From Lachnospiraceae bacterium (lineage in GTDB: Bacteria; Bacillota; Clostridia; Lachnospirales; Lachnospiraceae), in contig CABJBM010000026.1 in assembly GCA_902363835.1 (NCBI GenBank), forward strand, positions 1 through 64,000: a DNA stretch of 64,000 nt, given 5' to 3'. Shown piece by piece: positions 52,725-63,900 of this stretch. Both the position numbers and the translations under genes were made by a program. The first letter of the stretch is position 1. The number at the start of each line of letters is the position of its first letter. The notes beneath the pieces are model-generated. The model saw only the letters and a list, made by a program, of their open reading frames with translations. It did not search any database and had not been told where the DNA came from.

Positions 52725-53735
52725 TCAGCTGCTTTCCCTTTGAATGATGTCGGTAAATATTTTCATGCCATGAGGCGTATCCTTCCCTTCAAGAGCTTCC
52801 AGCAGGATTCGGGAAGCGTTCTGGCAGACCTCTACCAGTTTATTATCTAATGTGGTCAGCTTTGGGGTACAGATTTTTCCATACAGGGTATTATCGATCC
52901 CAATCACGGCAATCTGGCCCGGGACAGCAATTCCCTTTTCATGACATACCTGCAGCCCGCCCACAGCCAGTAAATCAATGGAATAGATAATTCCGTTTAC
53001 CTCAGGACATTTCATGATAATTTCTTCCGTTGCCTGTCTTCCTCTTTCAATTGTATGTTCCGGAGCCGTATCATCGTCTGCCGCATAAAAAACAAACCTT
53101 TCCCCATTTCTAAGCCCATGTTTCTCAAGGCCGTTCTTAAAGCCAAGTATTTTGCTGTTGTTGGAAGGAGTTATGGAATCAACGGCAAAAGCCAGATTGC
53201 GGCGGCCCCTTTTTACCAGCAGATCCACACATTCCTCCACTCCCTGTTTTTCAGCCACCAGGATTCCCCGCACGTTAGGCAGATCCAGGGAACCGTTTAC
53301 AAGCACAATGGGGATATCTGCCAAATGCTCTTTAATACTTTTTTCCACCTCCAATGTTCCAAACATGGACCCGATCAGGATAGCCCCTTCTACTCTTCTT
53401 TGTTCCAGGATTTTAATGTATTCCGCTTTTTTCTCCGGAGTTATTCCTGTACTGAGGGTAATACAGGTATAACCTCTTTTTGTCATTTCCTGTTCAATGA
53501 TATAGGCAGACTCCGTATGATGGGCAATGCGGATATCTTCGATCAAAATCCCCACAATCTTTGAAGATTGGGTCACAAGGCCCCGGGCTGCCTCATTAGG
53601 GGAATAATTGTACTCTTCTAAAAGCCTTCTTATCCGTTCCTTTGTCGCTTCACCGACTCCCGGCTTATCATTGATCACACGGGAAACCGTGCTGGCAGAA
53701 ACTCCCGCTTTTTTTGCAATATCATAAATTGTCAT
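52725..53735 (-). CDS. LacI-family transcriptional repressor
   Basis: A 336-residue LacI/GalR regulator: HTH and hinge at 1-60 (TIYDIAKKAGVSASTVSRVIND, NYSPNEAARGL), then a periplasmic-binding-like effector domain from about 62 (KIVGILIEDIRIAHHTESAYIIEQ) to the end. GAGG lies 9 nt before the ATG. It is upstream of the YhcH-family gene, whose promoter has two candidate operators with the central AATCGATT expected of this family, so it most likely represses that gene. The inducer is unknown; a sugar linked to sialic acid or galactoside metabolism is only a guess. Confidence 0.94.
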   Translation of the reverse strand: MTIYDIAKKAGVSASTVSRVINDKPGVGEATKERIRRLLEEYNYSPNEAARGLVTQSSKIVGILIEDIRIAHHTESAYIIEQEMTKRGYTCITLSTGITPEKKAEYIKILEQRRVEGAILIGSMFGTLEVEKSIKEHLADIPIVLVNGSLDLPNVRGILVAEKQGVEECVDLLVKRGRRNLAFAVDSITPSNNSKILGFKNGLEKHGLRNGERFVFYAADDDTAPEHTIERGRQATEEIIMKCPEVNGIIYSIDLLAVGGLQVCHEKGIAVPGQIAVIGIDNTLYGKICTPKLTTLDNKLVEVCQNASRILLEALEGKDTPHGMKIFTDIIQRESS

Positions 53736-53771
53736 TGACTTACCTCTTTTTAGTGAAATAGGATTGTATTT

Positions 53772-53800
53772 ATACTAGCATTTCAATTTATAATATTCAA
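53772..53800 (-). promoter_or_regulatory. promoter of the lacI-family gene
   Basis: Minus strand TTGAAT, 17-bp spacer, TAGTAT, about 37 nt before the start codon. No AATCGATT operator is present here. Confidence 0.5.
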
Positions 53801-53912
53801 TAACAGATTCTCATGATGTACTGTATCTTCAACTGTATCTTCATTACCGGGACCCGGATTGTTCCTATCAGGCAGCCTTCCGGCAGCCATAACAGCCTGG
53901 CTCTTTTTAAGG

Positions 53913-54989
53913 TCACTGGTTCTGTTCTTCTGTTTCCCGTATTTCCTTTCTTTTTCTTTCTTTTTTAAGAATGATCAGCAGTATAAGCATGATTACCAGG
54001 AAGATTGTGAGAATTGCCAAGGTAACGGAATTTGTCAGCAGCCATTTTAAAAAATTCCAGAATCCGATTTTGCCATTTCGTTCGTAGATTGCAGTTGCCT
54101 GCTTTTGGTAAATAAGCTGACCTGTTTGATTCTCTGCATCTGCTTCAATGTAAACTCCATGATAAACATTGGCTTCAATGGAAGGGAAGGTTACCTCCCC
54201 TCCATAGATTCCCCTGATGTCTTTTACCAGCTTCCGGCCATAAGCGGTTGCTTTCCGGATCCTTTCTCCCTCCTTTCCTGCAGGTTTTCCCTCCCACTGG
54301 ATCCTGGTGATTTTGTAGTATTGGAGGGGCAGATTTAAATAATCCAGAAACTGAACCTCATGATCTATTAAAGGAGAATCATTAGAAATTTCAATCTGGC
54401 CCAACATATAGGAATCCGCATCATACCCGGTTACTGTAATAGGAAATGTAAAATTATAATCCCAATAAGTACCTTCCTCCCTATAATCAACCGCAGGAAG
54501 CCTTACTATTAATTCCTGCTTCAGATCTTCATTCACAACTTTGACCTCCCCATATTCCGGAAGGGAATCTATGTATTCTACCCCTTTGTATAGTATAGAA
54601 GCTTCTGAATATTTTGTGGTTTCTTCCGTAATTACTTTTGTAAGCCGGCTGGTTTTCAGAATATATTTTTTTCCGTTTTTCTCTATTGTGTTTTCAGGGA
54701 CATATTCCTTGGGGTCTCCAACAAAGGGGGAGGAATCATATGTGATGGTATCATCTGGAGGGATCTCTTCCACATTATCTATTTGAACGGATTTCAGCTG
54801 ATAGATAATTCCATCTTTTTCGTAGACTTCTTTAAACTGGGACTTTCCGTCGTCTGCCTTTATAGATGTTTTGTATTCCTTTTTCATTTCAAAAGACTTT
54901 TCTTCTGCATGTGACATGCTGCCACCTCCCAGAACCAGAGATGCGATAAGGGACATGGCAATAAAGCTTTTCTTAAACTTGTTCTTCAT
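53913..54989 (-). CDS. type I membrane protein downstream of giant adhesin
   Basis: A 358-residue protein I do not recognise. It has a signal peptide (about 8-28, SFIAMSLIASLVLGGGSMSHA), an extracellular beta-rich region of about 290 residues with high Glu/Lys/Tyr content, one helix near 318-344 (TLAILTIFLVIMLILLIIL) and a short basic/acidic cytoplasmic tail (KKERKRKEIRETEEQ). There is no Cys for lipid attachment and no LPXTG. It overlaps the 3' end of the adhesin gene by 17 bp, so the two are co-translated; it may anchor, assemble or stabilise the adhesin at the membrane. That role is inference only. Confidence 0.8.
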   Translation of the reverse strand: MKNKFKKSFIAMSLIASLVLGGGSMSHAEEKSFEMKKEYKTSIKADDGKSQFKEVYEKDGIIYQLKSVQIDNVEEIPPDDTITYDSSPFVGDPKEYVPENTIEKNGKKYILKTSRLTKVITEETTKYSEASILYKGVEYIDSLPEYGEVKVVNEDLKQELIVRLPAVDYREEGTYWDYNFTFPITVTGYDADSYMLGQIEISNDSPLIDHEVQFLDYLNLPLQYYKITRIQWEGKPAGKEGERIRKATAYGRKLVKDIRGIYGGEVTFPSIEANVYHGVYIEADAENQTGQLIYQKQATAIYERNGKIGFWNFLKWLLTNSVTLAILTIFLVIMLILLIILKKERKRKEIRETEEQNQ

Positions 54990-57900
54990 TTTTCTTATCT
55001 CTTCTCCTCCTCACAATGGCAATACTGGACACAGCTCCGATTAAGCCTATTCCTATAAGCACTCCCCCTCCCAGTCCTATGTCTCCTGTTTCCGGAAGCC
55101 TGCTCAACCAGTTCCAGAATCCTTTTCCCTTATGATTGATGATTCCAAGACCATTTAGGGCTGACTGATATGTTGCCGTAATAAAGCCTTTTTTCTTCAC
55201 ATGTGGCCGACGGTTATACAGCACCAATTCTCCCCTTACAGTCCCATCATCAGATATATAAATTGTTAAATAATTATCAGTTTTTATATATTTTTCAGGG
55301 GCTTTTATTTCATGTACGGTATATTTACCTGCGCGTTGGGGAAGGAATGAAGTCTCACCGTTTCCATCTGTTATTCCCGTTGATACGGGCATTCCGGTTT
55401 CATTTCTTATTTCCAGTTCTGCTCCCTCTAACCCTTCTAAGGTTTCAGCATCTGCTTTTTGAATCAGAACTTCCGGAGAAGGGTAATTTGCAACTGATAT
55501 TATACTGCGATCTGATACCTCACCGTTTTGAATGGTAAAGAAGTAGGTATGATCTGTTGCAAGGTAACCGGGGGCTGTTCTTGTTTCTTTGTATGTATAG
55601 GTTCCATTAGCCGGAATATTGAATCTTGCATATCCATCCTCTCCTGTGTTTACAGTCATGTACAGACTTCCGTCAGGGCGGTAAATGGAAAATTCCACGC
55701 CTTTAATTCCCTGTCCGGTAACTGCGTCTACTTTATAGAGGTACATTTTATTTGAACCAGGACTTTGCTTCTTTGGATCTGTCATCGTAACTTCCAATAA
55801 CTCCGTTTCCTTTGGCACTGTAAATGCTATATCAGCAGAAAGAAGATATCCTGATGGGGCTTTCACCTCATGAAGGTAATAGTTTTCTCCTGCCACTAAT
55901 CTTCCAGTGATATCTATAGCCTCACCTGTTGTTTCAAAATCCGGAATAACAACACTTTTTTGCTGATCCAATACCTGTAAAACAGCTCCTTTTAACGGCT
56001 GCCCGGATGAATCTACTTTCTTTAATCGAACCACAGTAACATCATTTTTCATTTCAACAATATCAACCGTTCCGTTTTTGCTTACGGTAAAAGAAACACT
56101 TTCTGCATAAGTATATCCATGTGCAGGACGGATTTCATGGAGCCAGTAATGCTCTCCTGCTTTTAATTTTGCAATAAGCTCGTGAGGCTGTTCTCCGGAT
56201 ATCCACTCTTCCACAACATTTCCATCCTTGTCTTTTATGCTCATATGATTCCCTGGCAGCTCTTCCTTGCCTGTTATAGTCTTTTTAGACAGAATTACAT
56301 GGGTTGGATTATCTATCATAACAATAATATCTGTACCGCCTTTTAAGCTGACTGTAAAGGGTATATCTTCTGCATAGGCATATCCATCTGCCGGACTGAC
56401 CTCGTGAAGCCAGTAATTTTTTCCGGCTTCCAGCTGGCCTTTTAATTCCTCAAACTGCTGTCCGGTCGTAAAGATAAGGTCATCACCGGCATTTAATCCA
56501 TTGCCAGTCCTAAGTGCCTTGGTTGGAGACTTATCTTCATTTAAAACTTGAAGAACACTTCCTGGTAACTGTCTAATGGCCTCCGATGGGGTTTCGATTA
56601 AAAGAGAACCTTTGAGTTTCTTTATTAAAACCTCTGTTTTTCTATCTTTCATCATTACCATGATTGTTTCTGCTTCTTCCGGAACAGTGAAGGTTACTTT
56701 CTCGCTACAGGCATATCCGGATGGAGGTTCTTCCTCTATCAGCTCATAGGTGGTTCCGGCTGTTAAGAGTCCTTTTATAAATACTGGCTTTCCTTCTGGT
56801 GTTAAAGAAATAATGACAGTACCTGTTTCCTGTTCCCGGATAGAGAAACGCCCTCCGGTTAGTAGTTCTCCGGTTACTTCATCTACCTTTTTAATTTCTA
56901 TCTCCGTCTTTTTATCTTGCATAATAATGGTTTCCGGAATGCCGCTTTCCTCTGCCGTAAAGAATATCTCCTTTTCGTAAGTGTAACCTTCTGGAGAAAG
57001 TTCTTCCCTGACTGAGTACTTCTTCCCTGGGATAATGAGTTCTGCGGGAATGACAATCTTCTCTCCTTTCTCTTTGGTAAATTCATAGATCACAGTTCCT
57101 GTTTCTCCATCTATAAGTCTGTACCTGCCTCCTGCAAGCTCTTCTCCGGTTTCTGCATCCACTTTGGAGAAATATAAATGTACCGGACGGTCCTCCATAT
57201 CCACGTTATCAACCATTCCCAAAGCATTTATCTGGAAGCGGTATACTCCGCTTGTAAGGCTGCCTCCGTCACTATACGTTGTGGTTTCCATGAGGCGATA
57301 ACTTCCTCCTGCTGTCAGGACCTCCCGAATCGTTTCATCGTTCCGGTTGTTTATAAATACTGCGCTTTGCATGGCCCTTGATACCTCTCCCGTTATTGTT
57401 TCTTTTTCCGTCTGCCCAGTGGAAGATGGTATGTTTTCATAGCCGTCTTTTTTCTCCTTTGTAATCTCATATCTGGTTCCGTAAGGAAGGCCTGCAAAGG
57501 TAATAAAGCCATTGCCGGTTATGGTGATATTTCCTTCTCCTTTAATCCGATTTTCTGAAGAACCGCCGTATGCCTGGTATCCGGTTAGAGTTTTTCCAGC
57601 AGAGTCCGTAAATCGTACACGGAAGGTAAACTCGTCTGCCTGATCCTCAGCGTGCCCCGTACTATCGGGTATTCCTGTCCCGGTCAGCTTATTTATGATG
57701 GTAATGGAGCCATCCGAAACAACGGGATTTGTAAGAGCAGTATGTTTTGTAACTGCATTTACGTTTGTTTCAAAATATGCCTTTGCCTGTGTTCCTGTTT
57801 CACCGCTGACCACAGCTATCAAATCTACCGTTCCGCTATCATGGGCAGCTATATCCGTAAGGTTCCAGGTGACAATTCCATTTTGCTCCACTCCATAATC

Positions 57901-60900
57901 TGTGGATCTTAAATATTCAAGTCCATCTGTAAGGTCCGCTTTGATCCGGATATCTGCCGGATGGTTATAAGAATTGACATAGGAAACCGTGTATTTTATG
58001 AGGTTTCCAGTTTTTACTGCACTGTGGCCCACTCCCACGCTGCCTGTTACCTGAGCAATGGGATCTTCCCTGGTTACTGGATTTTTGATTGTATAATCAT
58101 GGTTATCCTCATTGACGGTCCAGCTTGCAAGGACGTTTCCTTCTGCATCAGTCAGCTCCTGCCTGGTTTCCAAATAGGTCCTGGAAGGAAGGGAGTAAAA
58201 CTCGTTTTCATTAAAATAGAGCCGTTTCGTTTCCTTAAAGGACTTTTCCGTCCTGCCATCGGAGTACCTGGTGTATTCGGTAATCTCATATAAATGACCG
58301 TCTATCATGCCGTCTTCTGCGGTTACACCCTGGCCGCTTCCTGTCCCTACAAAAGGTGGTAACTCAGTTCCTACGTCTAAATCCTTTAATACTGTATAGA
58401 CCTTTACAGGGACCCGTCCGGTTACAGTAAGGGCTTCAATGAAGCCATTCTCACTTGCCAGCCTTAAAACGCTAAAGCTGTTTGAGACATTTCGGATTCC
58501 GGTTCCCGCCTTATTCAGGGTAAAGATCACCGGCTTTGAAGGGGCGTATCCCAATGGAGCTTTTAGTTCTTCCATAATGTATACCTGGTTTGCTGACAGC
58601 TTCTTTGTCAGGGTAAAACCATCCGGCCCTGAAACTAAAGTCTCAATGGCTTGTCCATCCTTTTGATATTCTCCATTAACTGCCACTGCATGATACACAG
58701 CGATTTCTGCACCTTCCACAGCCATTCCATTATCAAAGTTTGTCTTTTTAAAATGAATCTCTGTAGGATTATTCAAAACCTGACAGGTATAAAGAGCCTC
58801 CTTTCTGCTTTCAGTTCCATCAAACTGGAACTTCTTCATTCCTTCGGAGATCTGGTATAAATCTGGCGGTGAAATTTCTTCTATGGTATACGTGTAAGGC
58901 TTTATGATTCCGTCTGTCTGCACCAGGCCCACTGGGAGTCCGGTTATGTCTGCCTTTCCATCTATGCCGGTTGTCATGTACCAGACAGCCCCTATATCCT
59001 GGTTTGTCACCTTAAACCGGGCGTTTTCCAGTCCTTTCCCGGTATCAGAAGCCTTCTTCATGATTTCCAGCTTTCCAGCAGCAGGAGCATTTACGACCCG
59101 GTAAATAGAAATCCTTTCTGCTCCTACAAGAATCTTTACCGGCTCTATTTTTTGCATGTAAGACGGAGGTTTTAACTCTGCGATATAAAAGGTCCCATAA
59201 GGGATTTTATCAATCCTGTGAGGCTTTAAATCTCCCAGGCCAAATCCTTCCGGGATGTTTCCATTAAATCTGTCACTTTCTGTGTATCTTCCATCCGATC
59301 CGGAAATCCAGGTTTCAATTAAGTGAGCTTCATCTTCCACAAAGTTCCCGACGTCATCAGCCCGGTATAGGGCAAGTTCTGCTCCTTCTGCGGCATATTC
59401 ATTCGTTCCGTCCGAAACCACCTTCAAGATGTTAATATACTTTTCCTCATTTTCCAGACTGATCCTCTGCACACTTCCGATTTCTTCAAGGATTATTGCT
59501 TTGGGATCGGCTGTTTCAAAGCCATCTGGCGTCTTTTCTTCCACCAGGACATAATTTCCTACCCTCTTACCGTCTTTTTCTGCATTAAAGGGTAAATAGT
59601 CAATCCGGTGCATCCCTTCTAAGGTATCATAACTTTTTATCCCGTTTTCCTCTTTATAGTTGAACTGATATTCAAAGTTCAGAGGAAGCTTTCCATCTGG
59701 ATCAAGGGCGCCATTTTTTACATTCCGGTAAATGGTGATTCGAATTGTTTTTCCGGCATCAGTGATCCAGGTCTGGACAGCAGTGTGCCCCGCTCCATTG
59801 GACATTCCCTCTCCTTTTCCGGTTTGAAGGCTTTCGCTGCGCTCTGCCGTCCGCTCCCCATCTTTTGTGTACCAGGTGAGGTAGGTAAGGGCCTCCCCTT
59901 TCTCCCGGTAAGCGTCTTCAAAGTCCGTGATAAAACTGGACTGGTTTTTGGACAGGCCAAGAAGGGCTTTTATACGGTCTATGAGGCCAGTACTTTTTCC
60001 TGTCTTTTCCGTATACTCAGTTAAATCATCGGTCATCCATTCTATGATCTTCTTCTCCCTGTCAAAGACCGGCTTTCCTCCAGCCATTACGATATTTCCG
60101 CTATAGTCTGTCTTTGCTTCATAAAGAGCTAAACCAGCTGCATGGCTGTTTGGGAGCTGCATCTTTTTCCCAGTGCTATCCTCGTAGTACTTATAAACCT
60201 CCAGCTTAGTATGATCGTTCTTTAAATTGATGGTTTGAACACCCCCAACTGCTTTTATAGTTAATTCCATTGTGGATCTAATAAAACCGCCTGCTGCATC
60301 CAATTCCTCAAGGATATAGTCCCCTGCAGGGATTCCCTCAAAGTATTTGGGGGTTCCATCTGTGATCCAGTCAGCCACCACCCGCACCGGTGCATTATTA
60401 ACGGTATTTTCTACCGTCCATTCTGCCGGTTTGCTTTCTGTCTTTACCAGATAATACCCTTTCGGGTAAGCCACACTGTCCATGGTGTAAACTCGCTTCG
60501 CCTTGTAGAGTGCCAAATGTGCTCCGGAAACCTGACCGTAACTGTAGGCTCCCTTCGGCTCCGTAACAGTAAGGCTTTCCTGATAATCACTCATGACATT
60601 TATCCGATACTGATTCGGCGCATCGGTCTTTACAACCTCTGCCTTGATCTTTTCATCCTCCATCCCGGTCTCCTGAACTTCTCTGGTTTCCTTAATGGCA
60701 ACGCCTTCCGGAAAGCCTTTTGTGTAGCCTGATGGAACTTTTATTTCTTCCATGATGTACGTTCCTGGGATCACCCGTTTTAGCATATCGGCCTGGCCCA
60801 CTGTCATATCCGTTTTAAATGGATCATTGGGGTACTTCTCTCCTGTAATCCAGGTGTTTTCCATGATCCAGGCTTCGCCCTGGCGGTGGTAGAGCTTCTT

Positions 60901-63900
60901 ATCGTCTGCGGTATCCTCTTCCTTTCCAATATCTTTTGTGTCGGCCTTGTTATTGATCCTGTAGGCAGCATTGTTATAGGCAGGAAGAAGGTCATCGTAT
61001 TTGTAGCGGATGTAATCCCCGTCAATGTCATAGACAGGATCGCCCTTTTTATAGGTTTCAGCTGATCTCTGGTAATATTCCGGGAGGCCATGGCCATTCA
61101 GAACCGGATTCACGCTTTTATTAAAGTGGTTTCCGTCATAAGTCCCTGTGATGTATTCCTGATCCGTATCAGCATTGATGGAAGCAATTCTCCAGGTTTT
61201 GATCTTTTCCCTGGCAATGACCGCCCCGGTTTTCGTTCGAGAGATCTTTACCGGCCACACCAGGAGCTTTTCACCCTCCTTTGCAGGGTCTGCCCCGTTA
61301 TTTCGGGCATAAGCCATGCCGGTGGTGGGATTTACATACGCATCCCGGTTTCCATTGCTGTCAAGGTGATAAAGGATGGTTTCTGCACTTAAGGTAAAAT
61401 ATTTGTCCATTGAGGAATATTTTACTGCTGCTAGATCCCCTCCGGTTAGTTCGAAGACAGGCTGCCCCGCCTTCAGCACGTAAATGGATTCCTGATTTTT
61501 TACAAGCACTTTATTCCCGTTCCGGTCATAGCCATAAAGCTTCCCGTCAAGTCCGTTTTCCGTCACCTTCAGCTCACCAAGGGAATAGAACAGAATGTCT
61601 GCATCTCCCCGCTCAATCGTTCGGTAGGTCCAGATTCCTTCTCCCGTATCTCCGTTTAGGCTTCCTTCCTCATCCTCCTCCCGTATAAATTCAATGCTTG
61701 TCCCGGCATATCCCTTTAACACCTGAATGGATTGGACATTGTTGTTCCGGTCCCTTATCACTTTTACACCGTCATAGCCATAATCCCCTCCGTCTCCGTT
61801 TTCTTTGACCTCTATGGCATCATAAAGGGTCATCTGTGCCCCGGCTGCGTAACGGTTGTTATCATCAGCAGTATCTAAGGGTCTGGATATCAGGCCATAA
61901 CCTGCAAACACGCCGTCTACATAGACCGGCTCTGCCTCCTCTCCGGCGGCCTTTCTGGATTCTATGTATTCCAGAGTACCTTTGTACCAGGCATAACCTA
62001 AGTAAGTCCCATTCTTGTAGGCATACTCCAGGTTTTCCGTCCCATACTTCTGTTTAAGTTCCAGTTCGGTTCCCTCCAGCCGGGTGTTGGTCTTATAAGT
62101 GACACTCTGATTGGAATCCTTGATTTTAGATACTTCAAGGCGGACCGGAGTATTCCCTACATGGATTCTGGCCATATCTGTTACTCCCTGCGGCCCTTCT
62201 CCTGTTTTATCTTTGTAAACTGCCGCCGTTACCCGGTTATCCCGGTTTCCGTCCAGGTAATAGGTGGTCTTGTCGGAATAAATTTCTATGGCTACCGGCT
62301 TTGTTCTTACGTATCCAGCTGGGGGCTTCACCTCACAAAGTACATAGGTTCCGGCTCCAAGTGGCTGGGGGGTAATTAAGTATCCGGTATTCTGATCCTG
62401 ATAGGAAGTTTCTGTTAAGTCCTCTTCCTTGGCCTGAGGGCCGTCCCTGGTGGTTGTAAAGACTTCAAACTCACCTGTTCTTCGGCCTTCCTGATCGGTA
62501 AGAATCACCTGTTCCGATTCCTTACATATTGGGGTCCCTGCCGGGACAGTTCCCTTCAAGACATTCCCTTCCAGGGCTATATTCCTGGCTCCCATGGCTA
62601 CTAAGAATTCCTTTGATCCTTCGATCCGGGTATCTGCTTCATAAAACTTCACCAGGCCGTCCGTATACTCCCCGTCCTCTCTGGATGCTGCATAAAGGGC
62701 AAATAATGCTCCGTCATGGAGGAGGTTCTCCCCGGTTTCTGAATCCAGTTTTTCAATCCTCAGCTTTGTTTTAAAGAACCTGTTATAAAATTTCGTATAC
62801 CCAAAACCTTTGTATGAACTCTCCCCATTTGGGGAAAGGGCGCTGTCTGCAACCTCTGTAACTGCATTGTTAGATGCCACAATCGTCCACGGTACAAGCA
62901 TAGGAGCATATTTTCCATCATAAGCAATCTGTACACCCTGCATGGCCGTTACGTTGTCCTTGTATTCGATTCCAACACTTTCAGTTGGGAATGGAACATT
63001 ATTTGCGGTGCCTTTGTTTTCCGCCACGGAACTGTATCGGTAGTATTTTGATACGGCTTCCCTACCGCTTAAGCCTTCTGACAGGTAATATGGGACATTT
63101 CCATCGGTTCTGTTGTCCTGCTCATTGTAGTAGTTCTTATACGGTTTGAATGCGCTCTGGCTCAAGGCAAAATAATCGCCCGGCCCGGCTCCCGTCACCC
63201 CGTTTTTGATGTTGTCAATGTCCATGCCGTACTTGTAAACTTCAAAGTCACCATCCGCATTCCTGCCCTTGATTATATGGACAGCTTCTTCATTAAAACG
63301 GATCTTGTACTTCCTCTCCATCTCAGACTGTGTCATGGCGGCAGAATAATTGTAATAGTCATTAGTCACTTCCGGCGTGGCCTGGGAACCGTCATAGTCT
63401 ACATATACAGACGGAAGGGAGACTTCTCGTGGCTTGTCAATCTGGTAATGCTTGTTCTTAAAATCTCCCAGATTACTAAATTTCGGCTGCTGTTCTGCCA
63501 CCACATAGGTTCCATAGGGTAAGTACTTGGAAGTGGCGAAATAATAACCGTCGCTGTTTCCGGAGATGTCACCAAATAGGGTATTTGCTGATAATGTTGT
63601 ATGATCCTTATCTGCGCCGCCATCCTGTGCACTGTCCCATGCGATGGAATAAATCTGGTCAAGGTCATATGCAAAGAAAGGCTTTAAATAGTTTTCTGCC
63701 TTTTTAATGGCATTGGACAGAGCCTTATCATAAATTTCATCCTGATAACTTTCGCTATCTGAGGCACTTTGTTTCTCTCCGGCCTGATTATCCTTAACCA
63801 TCTTTGCCACTTCATCATCCAGATACCAGGTAATAGCAAACTGGCGGACGTTATCGGAGCGCAGGGCATTATCCGCAGCTATATCCGAGGTGTTGATAAG

